This document shows, in pieces, positions 1-9,530 of a stretch of 14,504 nt of DNA. This DNA is from Phoronis ovalis (Eukaryota; Phoronida; Phoronidae). The notes under the pieces were generated by a model, which was given only the letters and a program-made list of their open reading frames with translations, ran no database searches and was not told the DNA's origin. The stretch is from positions 1 to 14,504 of the forward strand of contig JAOXYB010031976.1 of NCBI GenBank assembly GCA_028565635.1. Direction: 5' to 3'. Each line of letters starts with the position of its first letter. The stretch's first letter is position 1. The position numbers and the translations under genes were made by a program.

Positions 1-322
1 GTCACTGAAAGTTTGACAGTTGTTGACAAGGGGGGAGGGGGGGGTAAAAAATTGCCTAAAAATTGTTGACATAATTAGTGGACGTCCCCTTATGGAAAAA
101 TAGCTAACGGTATGAAAAACATTACTGGGGTAGGGGGGGGGGGTTGGATAATGAGATATGCATAACAGGGGTGGTAGCTAGGTCAATGAGGGATGAAACA
201 TTTATTGGCAATACTTGTGGACAGTGATTTCAAGAACCCTGAAATTGCTTTTTGTTACCCTATTTATCTGAGAAACAGAAATATGGTGAATATTTTATGA
301 AAATAATGCTTTTTTTAAATAG
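1..322. other. Intron or upstream sequence of the SAMD9-like gene, with G-rich tracts
   Basis: No exon is supported here. The stretch ends in a T-rich tract followed by AG at 321-322, the acceptor of the first exon seen. It holds two long G runs (about 31-45 and 126-144) next to AT-rich sequence. The piece from about 28 to 110 looks like a degraded interspersed repeat, but that is only an impression. Because the exon at 323 begins in the middle of a codon, more coding exons must lie before the window. Confidence 0.6.
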
Positions 323-529
323 AATCTGTCAAAGACAAAAATTGTAGAAGCAGCAGTCCTTGTAAGCAACGTTCAAGACACTTATCAACAAGCTCTGAAC
401 ACTCATCTGGATCAGGCAAGACACTTAAGTCTGGAGAATCTACACCAGTGCCAGCATCCCCCCAAAAAAGTGACATGGAACTCCAAGAAACTAAAGAAAC
501 TGTTTCAAAGGAAATTGAAGTGACTGAAG
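323..529 (+). CDS. SAMD9-like gene, internal exon: Ser/Thr/Lys-rich linker (5' partial gene)
   Basis: This internal exon encodes 68 whole codons. It is preceded by a T-rich tract and AG (321-322) and followed by the donor GTAATG (530). It begins with the last two bases of a split codon and ends with the first base of the next, so both edges are phase 1. The frame without stops reads through SVKDKNCRSSSP and ends in a Lys/Glu-rich stretch (EIEVTE). The composition is hydrophilic and rich in Ser, Thr, Lys and Glu, which suggests a disordered linker between a domain encoded upstream of the window and the RHIM-like exon. It joins in frame to the exon at 1792. No domain is recognised. The exon call rests on splice sites, an open frame and phase agreement, not on homology. 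Confidence 0.7.
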
Positions 530-1791
530 GTAATGTCATTATAGTAGTATTTGGTGCCATTTTTTCACAGCTCTACTGTGTACTAAGTTGCTATTGCAGT
601 TTACTGACTTTTATTCCTTGAATTTGTTTGATGCACAAAAAGAGTCTTCCATTTTATAATTATTTATAAATTTCCATCTTACATTAAATTAAGACACATA
701 CTGTTCCAGTTAATTCAATTTATTTGGCAAGTAAAATTGGGTTATAGACTGTATCAATCAGCTGAGGTAATTCTCATTTAACCCACCTGTGTACAAGGAA
801 TAATTTGGGAAAAATATGTATAAGAATCACTCATGGATAATGTAAATATGAAATTGATGAGCAAAAAAATGTTTTTCAGTTATTTATCAACATAGTAGTC
901 TTTCGACCAGGCAAATTATATTTTGTGTTTGGTCTTATGACAGGTTTTTAGCCATCTCACAAATTTTGAAATATATAATATAATTTTTTTTATTATTTTA
1001 TTACAAATTTATTATACTGATTAGGATTGCTGCTGTAGGCAGAGCAGTGCCTGCATGTCTTTTTAAAAAAAACTTTATAAGACTTCTATGTTAAGGTAAA
1101 CATTACTGCAATGTGTTCAGCTGAACATCATACAGAACTGCCATGTCATTTATTATATTTTTATTCTATTTATTTAGTTAGTTATTAGTATAACTACTGT
1201 TCTAGCTTAGTTTTATGCCCAGCTTACATAGTGAATGGGTATATAGAGTTATAGCCTCATGGTTTTGAGTCAGAGTAATTATCAGAGCATTTTGTTTTGG
1301 AACTTTTTATTAGTTATTTGAACATGTTTCCAAGAAACGTATGTGTTAGAAGTACAGTTTTAAGACAATGTGCAAATTTCAACCTGTCTGCCATTTTTAA
1401 TCTTGTTTCATGCGAAGCATGTTTTATGAAAAAATACTACTATCAAAAGAAGGTATTCAGCTTGAGTGTGGACATATTTATGTTTTGTATGTGTTTTAAT
1501 AAAAATCCTTTCAGAGATTAATAAAATTTTAAGAATTGGGTGAAAATTGTCTCAGGATTTTTGCTGCACTCGTTTCATGCACAATTCAAACACTACATGG
1601 TACGGATGCAACTACAAAGTTTATACCCAGGAAGTAAATAGAGGTCAAGTTTGATTATGATTTGGATTAATTCCAGTATATAGTCTACTTTGGGTTAAGC
1701 CTATTCCTGAAGTAAGCTATGGGATGGGTATCAAAACAGACTTTACTTGACTGTTTGAACAATTATTCTTAACTCTTAGATTTTTTTGTAG
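530..1791 (+). other. Intron of the SAMD9-like gene (phase 1)
   Basis: This is a 1,262-base GT-AG intron, from donor GTAATG at 530 to an acceptor with a run of seven T followed by GTAG at 1783-1791. It is AT-rich with T runs near 985 and A runs near 1065. I see no second gene, RNA gene or clear mobile element. Short open frames inside (for example 1297-1521) have no recognisable product. Confidence 0.65.
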
Positions 1792-1929
1792 ACAAGGGGA
1801 CAACCATATTTCATATCAAAACCGTGCCACTGCAAGTTACCTACAATATTCATGGCGACGTTAAAAAATTACAAATTGGTGACAACAACACAATGGTTGA
1901 AAAGACTTTTAATTTGGAGAAACAAACAG
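1792..1929 (+). CDS. SAMD9-like gene, exon encoding a RHIM-like amyloid motif
   Basis: This exon encodes 45 whole codons flanked by split codons, phase 1 at both ends, with acceptor TTTTTTTGTAG and donor GTGAAT. It contains NIHGDVKKLQIGDNNTM. The core LQIGDNNTM (1869-1895) fits the RHIM consensus [I/V/L]-Q-[I/V/L]-G-x-x-N-x-M, with hydrophobic residues on both sides. RHIMs in RIPK1, RIPK3, TRIF and ZBP1 form hetero-amyloids that trigger necroptosis and NF-kB signalling. Here the motif lies just before the SAMD9-like body, as a signalling tail would in a STAND receptor. The motif and splice sites are seen directly; amyloid function is inferred. Including or skipping this exon would keep the downstream frame. 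Confidence 0.8.
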
Positions 1930-3003
1930 GTGAATCAATTTTTTTATTTGTGCTTTAATTATTATTCACAAAGTACAAAGCAGTCTCTGATTAGCACAGA
2001 ATAATACCAAAGCTATGATAGCTATCATTGTCACCAGGTTCAACAGAGTGGTTCAGGCTTTAGCTGAAATGGCAAACCAAATCAGTGTTTTTGAGCAATT
2101 AAATTTGAGTGGACTTATAAGTGTTATAGACAAAAAATACCTTAGAAAACAACTATTAACAGGTATTACCAAATACAGAAAACTAGCAATGAATCTTTTT
2201 TGTTACAATTCACCCTCTTAACAATGAAATAAGGTTTTTAAGCTAGCAAAAGTTAAGCAAACATGTTTTATGGCAGGAAAATTATAAGACTTCAGCTTTT
2301 AGTCCTAGAATCCGGGGGAGGGGGCTAAACAGAAGATTACATACGGGTATGCTATATAGGCACCAAACAATTGAAAAATACCTACCCCTTGAAACAAAAA
2401 TCACCAAAAAATCTACCCCGGCCTTGACCAGAATATAAGAATAAATGTAATAACCCGCTGCAATAATATGATATATTCAACATTTAACCAAACATTACTG
2501 AAAAAATGTACCCCTTAAAGTGGAGAGAGTTTGAGTTAGATGGCACGTACCAGATGACAGACCCTTGACCCGGACAAAGTAAAATATGTAAGTAATAAAA
2601 ATGCACCCCTGAAACAGACACCATGCTGAAAAATAGACCCCTTGAGTGCTAGCTAGCATACCAGTCATCACTTTCTATTAGTGACCCCCCGCCTATATCC
2701 AACATTTTGATAGGTGTTGCATTATCAGTTAACAGTTATCATCAATTTTTGGCCTTAATAAGTGATAAGCTACATCATTATACAAACATTATCAGTTATG
2801 AACAATGTATATTATTACATGATAGTACATAATAACTACATTGAAAATGCAGAAATCTGAGCCAAACAAATTATGATGCTGTTCTGATACCTAATGTTAA
2901 ACATGGCTATAGGCTTTACAATAAATTGAAACACATTATTTTGCAGAACAATTAAACTACAGAAAGAAAAGAAAATTATTATCACACTATTTTGTTATTG
3001 CAG
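1930..3003 (+). other. Intron of the SAMD9-like gene (phase 1), containing a MITE-like element
   Basis: This is a 1,074-base GT-AG intron, from donor GTGAAT at 1930 to an acceptor ending TTTTGTTATTGCAG at 3003. Positions about 2312-2695 hold a candidate MITE, described separately. An open frame at 2015-2221 has no recognisable product and no usable splice sites, so I do not treat it as an exon. Confidence 0.7.
2312..2695. mobile_element. Candidate MITE-like or inverted-repeat element with degenerate internal repeats
   Basis: The ends form an imperfect inverted repeat. GGTATGCT at 2346-2353 pairs with AGCATACC at 2655-2662. A G-rich end at 2314-2324 faces a C-rich end at 2685-2693, and TATATAGG (2353-2360) faces CCTATAT near 2692. 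Inside are about five degenerate copies of a unit like AAAAATNNNACCCCTTGA, at about 2372-2395, 2405-2422, 2500-2520, 2597-2615 and 2626-2645. No coding capacity is seen, and no clear target-site duplication. This is a nonautonomous repeat by structure only; the family is unknown. Confidence 0.45.
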
Positions 3004-6000
3004 CAATACAGCTAACAGAAAAACAAAAAAGGGCCACTGAAGCGATTAATAAGATAATAAATCCTAATGGCTCCACCATACAGTACTTCAGTCCATTGGA
3101 AGACCTGCGTCAGAGACTGCCACGTTTCCAAATAAAGTATAGAGTAGGAAAATTAAAAAACTTTATTGAAGCAAGTCCTATGTTTGCAGTTTTTGCATCT
3201 CCAGAAAATGAACAGCTATTTGTGACACAAACATCACAAGGTCTTAGACATAGTTCAAAAAAACCTGAATCCCCTGAGCAACAGAAAGATTCAGATGAAG
3301 AGTCAGTTGATACTGCAGACACCGAATATTACAGCTGTGCACAATCAGACATATCATTTGATGACTTAAACATTACCATTCCAGACACTTATGATGATGA
3401 TAGTAACTGGCAGCAAGTGGGTCAAAAGAATACTCCATGTAATTCCAGTAATAAACGACGAAGTGGTGATTCTGCAAGTCCAGGCTCAAATTTTGACCAA
3501 TCCCCATCATTTCAAAGAGAAAGTCCAGCCATGTCATCCACACCAAAAAAATCTGGTGCTGATAAATACTATTATGACATAACCATACCAGATTCCCAGA
3601 TCAAGACTTGGCTAAATTCACCACCAGATAATAATTTGATATTCTTGCCTAACAACTATGATGACAACGATGACGCTATTACAAAGTTTATGCTTGACAT
3701 TGTCTCTGTATGGAATACACCAAATAGAAAAGAGAAATGCTATGTTATTCTTGGAATAAAAGAAAATTCTGAACTACCGCATGATGTAACAGGTATACAA
3801 ACAAGCAGAAATGATCATTATTATCAACATATCTTTAAAAAAAAATACTTTAACTACATTCCAACTTTTTCATACGTAGAGCATCTGTATGAAGACAAAC
3901 GTCTGGGCATCATTATCATTGCCAATAGTAAAGGGACAGGCCAGCCATGTGTTTGTGAGGAATCACATCCTAGTGGTATTTGGAATATTGCAGATATCTG
4001 GATACTGAGAGAGGTTAAACCCTATAGGTGCTTAGCAAAAGAGCATGCACAAATACTAAAATGGTTCCAGCAGCCTGAAGCTCATGAAGTAAAAGTACCA
4101 AGAGATCCACGTTGGAGGGACTTTATAGAAGCTATGCACAATTTTTCAAGTATAAACCGCACATATGTCCTTGTCACGGGACCCACCAAATATGATACTC
4201 GCCATTTATCAAGTTTAGCCAAAGTTCCCTGGGTAAAAGTGTTTGACTTCGATCCATACAGTCAAAAAACTGGGCTCCTGTCAACATGTGAAGAGAAGCT
4301 TAGCAAAGGACTCAATTTGACAATCAGTACTTGGGATAATACACCCACAATGCTTTCAGCTAAAAGTACTGATTGGTGTTTTCCAAAAGGGCATGCTAAT
4401 AATCCACGCAGCCATATGACGGGAACAGTATGGGATTGGAACCAAACAGCAGGCAAGAACATCGACAAGCACTGTCTAAGTGTTGCAGAATATTGTAGCA
4501 ACAGTTCAGTGCCAACAGTTCTAATTTTATGGTACTGTGGACAACAGAGCATTCATCATTTACAACGCTTCATGACAAAACTAGATGACAATATCAAGAA
4601 TATGGAAATAGTACTATGCTTACCTGATTTAAATCCGCATCGAGAAGAAGATAAGTTAGTTGAGGACTGTGTAAGACAATTACAAAGTCAAATAAACATC
4701 AAGAAAAGAATGTATATTCCCCTAGATTGCATCTGCTATGGCCTAGAACAACAATTAACCGAAGTGCCATCCATTAAAAAAAGTCAGCTTCCTAAAGCAG
4801 ATGGACCTTCTATGGATGTACATGAAAAAGATGCTGTATGGCTAAATAGCGAATTTGATGTACTGTACCTAAATGATGATGAATTACTGCGAGTAACTGA
4901 GCCAGAATATCTGGCAGGAGAACAATTTTTCCGTGGTGGACAACTTTCATTTTATGAACTTAATCTAAGATGTTTTGATGCACAGCGCACAATATACCAT
5001 AATATTATGGAAAGCCTCAGAGATTTTGTAAGTAAAGGTCGTTCAGCACTGATTACACTGTTTCATGAGCCAGGAGGAGGAGGATCTACCCTAGCTTTAA
5101 GAGTATTGTGGGATTTTCATTTAAAGAAATGCTGCCCTTGTGTGATTATTACCTCACCCATTTTCAACCCTTCTGAAATGTTACTCCGAATTCAGTGGCT
5201 TTATGACAACACAGGTTTGCCAGTTGTTGTTCTTATTGATGGTAAAGATGCTATTAGTGTTCGTCGACTTTTTGAAACATCTAATGAACTGCGATTAATA
5301 GTTCTATTTGTACAAAGATACAATTCACCAATGGAGAAGAAAGAACAGAAACTTAATAATTTCTGGCTTCGTGGTGTTGTAGATGACAAGGAAGCTGAAA
5401 GATTCTGTAGCGTATTTTCCCAGAAAGTAAGTACAGAGAAACAGAATGAACTTCGAAAATTAGCAAATGAAGTGAAATTCAAGCATCCACATTGTGTTTA
5501 TGAATTTGGCTTGACAGCACATGCACATGAATTCCATGGAATAAAAAACTATGTGTCGGGCTACTTTGCACTAAGACAGTTTGGAAAGTTGAAGCCGTGG
5601 CAGGAGGTTATAGGCTTTTTAGCTTTGGCATTTTACTATGGTCACTGCAACGTTCCATGTCAAGTCTTTAGTAACAAGCTTTGCCTTGGGGAACTTGACC
5701 CAGTTACTGTTGAGGCACTGCCGTACCATGGTAAACAGTTCATTATAGTGGAAGGTAATCACTGGAGAATAACCCATCACATTATTGCTAAGGAAATTCT
5801 CGAGCAGTTCCTTACACGTAATGCTAAATTTTCGGATGACAAACGGTGTAGCAGAATTAGCAAACATGCATGCAAAAATCTTGCTACTCTTAGCATTGCA
5901 TTCATCGAGTTGATGGGTAATACTAAGCTTAAAAATCAGAAAGCATCTCAAACAACTATGAATGTCATACACTCAACTTTTATTCAGCGAAATTATAAGG

Positions 6001-7709
6001 ATGTCAGCCAAGAGGACAATACCATCAGAAAAAGACGAGCTATATCCCAGCTGTTGCAAGACATACCAGATGAAGAGCAGCGTTTAAATCTGTTAAAAAC
6101 CTTATCTGAAGTCTTTTCAAAAGATCCCAAATGCTTGGCACACTTTGGTCGCTACCTTGGTATGCAAAATCCTCGTGATCAGGAAGCTTTTAAACATCTA
6201 GACAGGGCACTAGAACTAAGATTGGAAGAAACGAGGCAAAACCAAGATGAGGAGAATGATCATGATGCTGTTCTATCAGTTATTCACCATATGTATGGTA
6301 CAATTTTTAAGCGTCAAATAACTGACATCACGGGTACAGGAGTAGTAGAATCCACACATGCACATAATCGGGAGTATTTGTATGACCCAAAAAAAGAAGA
6401 CTTCCTGAAGACATTAAATAGGTTAGTAAGCCTAGCACAGCAAGCTTGCCACCATTTTGTACTGTGTCGCAAATACCATGCTGAGGGAATGGAAGAAAAC
6501 TATGGTTACGTAGGAGAAATTAATACACGTCTCCATCTAGTTGATTTCATTCAAGTTTTCCATCAACCAGATGGTTACTATGGCTATCTTCAAAAAGCAA
6601 CAGGTATTGATGAAAACCAACATGAATTTCTAAACAACTGTTTTGTGGAATGTGATTATTTGCTCAGAGAGTGTCAAGAAAGCCAAACTCATGATTATGA
6701 AGTTATGCTGGCTGAGCGTAATCAAAACATTTCCACTCTGTTTAATGCTTTTAACATTCTTTTCAAGGATGCTAAAGTTGCACTGAAAATCTGGAGAGGA
6801 ACAGATAATCCTGAAACACGGCGCAACAAGGTGCTGGCCATAATGTTAAAATGCCACTTCCAAACCTCTGGCACTCAGAAACATAGAATGCCTTGCTCCA
6901 TTGAGAATGTACGTTCAGAGCATGATATGACAGACATTATCAAATTACTTGAGCAGAACATAGTGGAGGTAAAAGAGCAACACTTGGAGATTAACATGGA
7001 CAGTGACATGAGAAGATGGATAACAGCAATTCGCCATGATGTCATTAAAAAAAAGTACACAATACTAGATGTGGCAACCAATGTCAGCTTATGGTATGCC
7101 ACCAATTCCCACTCACCATATGCAATTTATTACCATTTTATAATGAAAACTGTTCAAGCAATTGGTACATCCCAACGCCCAGGGTCAAGAATGTACTTTA
7201 CAGAGTCTGTAGAACTTCGCGACCAGTTGCAGCAGGCTGGAAAACGCCTTCATCGTTATTGGCGACCATTGGAATGGTTAGGGAACGAGTCAATGCAAGG
7301 GTTTAACAGGCTGGTAAATAGAAGTACCCTTGGTGATTGGAATAAAGAGACTCGCTTCTTTAGGGAAACACCAGCTGAACTTCAAATTTGTACAGGTACC
7401 ATTCTTAAAACTGATAAACCTTTCTCTGGCAAAATTGCCTTAGACACTGCTCACACTCCAGGAAGCATTCCAATTGAGGTTTTTTTAGCTCCAAAGCATT
7501 ATGGGCTCTATGGGAGACGGTTCCAGCATGCAAGAGTGCAGTTTTACATGGGCTTTAACATGCATCATGGTTGTCAAGCATATTGTGTAAAGGAATTACA
7601 TAAACAAGTCTGTGACTTCTGCAAGGGAATAGTGGAAGTAAAAACCTTGTGCCCTTTAAAGAAAGGATGCCATTGTGAATGTGGATACCCCATTAAGATA
7701 GATAAATAG
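3004..7709 (+). CDS. SAMD9/SAMD9L-like STAND NTPase, giant terminal coding exon
   Basis: Counting residues from the codon at 3096, the order is as follows. Residues about -6 to 45 are a small fold of unknown type, possibly a winged helix. Residues 46-156 are an acidic/Ser linker. Residues about 157-330 are AlbA_2/Schlafen-like (CYVILGIKEN from 215, GIWNIADIWIL near 294). Residues about 340-580 are SIR2-like. Residues about 610-900 are a P-loop NTPase: Walker A EPGGGGSTLA (658-667), Walker B VVVLID ending at D715, and a winged-helix part with WRITHHIIAKEIL (890-902). Residues about 930-1400 are helical, TPR-like. Residues about 1410-1495 are OB-like, and a Cys-rich tail ends at 1537. This is the SAMD9 order (Mekhedov, Makarova and Koonin). 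Human SAMD9 and SAMD9L are antiviral, growth-suppressing cytoplasmic proteins of about 1,585 residues; the AlbA domain of human SAMD9 is an anticodon nuclease. No SAM domain is visible; it would lie upstream if present. The exon opens at 3004 after CAG, in phase with 1792-1929. The TTG at 3096 is internal, not the start. About 1,682 residues fall in the window. Confidence 0.92.
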
Positions 7710-8485
7710 ACTAAAAGACTAATGCAATGTACAACAAGAAGTTGCCATGCAATGTACAAAAAACAATCCATGTATATATGTATAAAACATACTTCCTATA
7801 ATTAAAACCAGTGTGGGTTCTTGATCACCAGAAACTTGATACCGTTTCTGTGAACTAGAGATCTTAACTGCAGATTGCTTCCAATATTTCTGCATTTACT
7901 GTTAAACATAGTTGATTTGAAAGATGGTTGTATTTTATGTAAAAGTTGAATATGTCACTTATATATGTAAGTATGAAACCTTACATTTCCATCCTGTTCT
8001 TAGGGATTATTTATTTTATACTAGTATGTTTCATTTCTGTACTGCAACTTTTTTTTTTTATCGTTTATCCTGATTTCTGTCAAGATACTAAATATGAGTA
8101 AAGTGAATTAAACATTCTTCATGTTATTTCAAAAAAAAGAAAGTTTTTGATACAGAAAGTTTAAATTTGGTTGTAATTTTTATTGAATAATCTTTATAGC
8201 AATTATTCTGTTTGTGTTGATAAGAGCATGGTAAATAAGGAGAAATGTATTTCATTTTGAATGAGAACCTCCTGTTTAGTTATATTCAGATACTAACGGT
8301 GAATATTTATAAACTGCTGCAGACTTTTTTAGATTCTGAAATATTGTACAAATCTACATAATTATTCCAGAATACTTATTAGCACAATTTTGTATTTTAG
8401 CTGGTTTTGTGTGTACAGAGCATGAAATATCTTTGCACTGTATTTTTTTTCCATTTTCAAATAAAGTGTAATTATATAATTCACA
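7710..8485 (+). other. 3' untranslated region of the SAMD9-like gene
   Basis: AT-rich sequence follows the TAG at 7707-7709 and runs to the AATAAA at 8460-8465, about 755 bases downstream. An ATTAAA variant near 8108 could be used earlier. A TTATTTATTTT stretch near 8008 contains an ATTTA pentamer, a weak hint of an AU-rich destabilising element. No coding region is seen. Confidence 0.6.
8460..8465 (+). terminator. Polyadenylation signal AATAAA, SAMD9-like gene
   Basis: A canonical hexamer lies on the strand of the SAMD9-like gene and is followed by a T-rich region. It is the first perfect AATAAA noticed after the stop codon on this strand that has suitable context. Confidence 0.55.
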
Positions 8486-9020
8486 CCAGTTAAGTATTTC
8501 AAGATTGTTCAGTCCACCAAACTTCATTCCTGTTCAGCTATTTGAATAATTCTGCTACTTACTCAACTTCAACTTTATAAGAACAGAAATCTTGCATCAA
8601 AATGTCCCTAGTGTTTTCTCAGTTGTCCTGTATCAAAATGTTTTCTCATTTGTGGTAATCTATTTTCAAAAATTAAATGTTTCATTCCATGTTTACCACT
8701 GTCATGTACTATTATATCTGTCCTCGTTTAGTAAACTACCATGTAAAACTATGCACTGAATTGTAGCTTTTTCATCTGAAAATTAATTAAAATAACTTTC
8801 ATTTAAAACTGTTTGAGGTGGCCTGCAATGCAAAATTAAACTTCATATCTTTAAAACCACTTGACATGCAAAGAATAGCAGATATTATTTGATATACTTT
8901 GACATACTGTGCAAAATTCAGACAGGGAATATGTTACCAATGTAGACAAAAATATAGCACGACAAATATAAATATTGCAAATTTATGAGCATCATAATGT
9001 ATTACAAAGTGAACATTTCT
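8486..9020. other. Intergenic spacer between convergent genes
   Basis: This AT-rich spacer separates the 3' ends of the SAMD9-like gene (plus) and POP5 (minus). I see no gene, RNA gene, tandem repeat or mobile element in it. Confidence 0.5.
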
Positions 9021-9038
9021 GTTGACGTACCATAAAAC

Positions 9039-9044
9039 TTTATT
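9039..9044 (-). terminator. Polyadenylation signal AATAAA, POP5
   Basis: On the minus strand AATAAA lies 18 bases after the TAA of the proposed last POP5 exon (9064-9062). It supports a POP5 3' end here, and therefore the last exon. Confidence 0.55.
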
Positions 9045-9061
9045 CAAGTACTTCTAGGTAA

Positions 9062-9105
9062 TTAATCATGTTTTACTAATATGCGTGTCAGAAAACCTCC
9101 ATACT
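9062..9105 (-). CDS. POP5: POP5 exon 5 (proposed terminal coding exon)
   Basis: On the minus strand a pyrimidine-rich acceptor (TTCATAGCTACAG) precedes AG TAT GGA, which completes the split codon of exon 4 in phase. The exon encodes YGGFLTRILVKHD and then TAA at 9064-9062, with AATAAA just beyond. The POP5 C-terminus varies between species, so homology does not confirm this tail. An alternative is that exon 4 reads through its donor and stops at 9513-9511. Confidence 0.5.
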
Positions 9106-9530
9106 CTGTAGCTATGAAGTGAGAATGTGTTTACCGGTAAGCATATTTTGAGTTTTGTAAAATGATGCCCGGTCCCTGCACTTCATGATATGGGACCGCA
9201 TGATCGTTACGAAATTCGTGGAAAAGGAGGGTTATTTTGAAAAAAGTTACGATCCTCGAAACTGGTAGATTTTTGAAAGGACACCTTGAAAATCAAAACT
9301 AGGGCATAAAATCGAGGGAATCATGACCAGATTCATACTATTATAAAACGAGTAAAGAAACTTAAAGTATGGGAAAAACACTGTTCTTGTCGGGTTCATG
9401 TTTGCTAATCTTCCCAGGCTAACCTTACATTCATCAACTGTACCTAATTGTTCAATACTTAATTATATATGTGTATGTATATGTATACATTTTTTTAGCA
9501 CTTAAATTATCTACAGTTGAAAAGGGTTAC
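9106..9530 (-). other. POP5 intron 4 (proposed)
   Basis: This is a 425-base intron on the minus strand, from donor GTAACC (9530 downward) to acceptor CTACAG at 9106. It contains a T-rich and TATA-like simple stretch at about 9465-9495 and a short inverted repeat, GGTCCC to GGGACC, near 9170-9197. A frame of roughly 80 codons, open on the minus strand from about 9440 downward, has no recognisable product. Confidence 0.45.

Noticed and set aside
315-560. 81-residue open frame on the minus strand
   Set aside because: It is the antisense shadow of the plus-strand linker exon, which has proper splice sites and phase.
2015-2221. 68-residue open frame in the second intron
   Set aside because: No recognisable product. 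A trial exon from the AG at 2037-2038 in phase 1 meets a stop quickly.
3096-3098. TTG at 3096 as the start codon of a 1,537-residue protein
   Set aside because: The frame is open upstream to a good CAG acceptor at 3001-3003 and joins in phase to 1792-1929. TTG starts are not expected in animals, so it is an internal Leu codon.
4262-5972. Minus-strand open frames of 93-117 residues inside the giant exon
   Set aside because: Shadows of the SAMD9-like coding sequence; no independent support.
3004-7709. Viral or bacterial origin of the giant open frame
   Set aside because: It is spliced to upstream exons, has a polyadenylation signal and shows the metazoan SAMD9 domain order; neighbours are ordinary animal genes.
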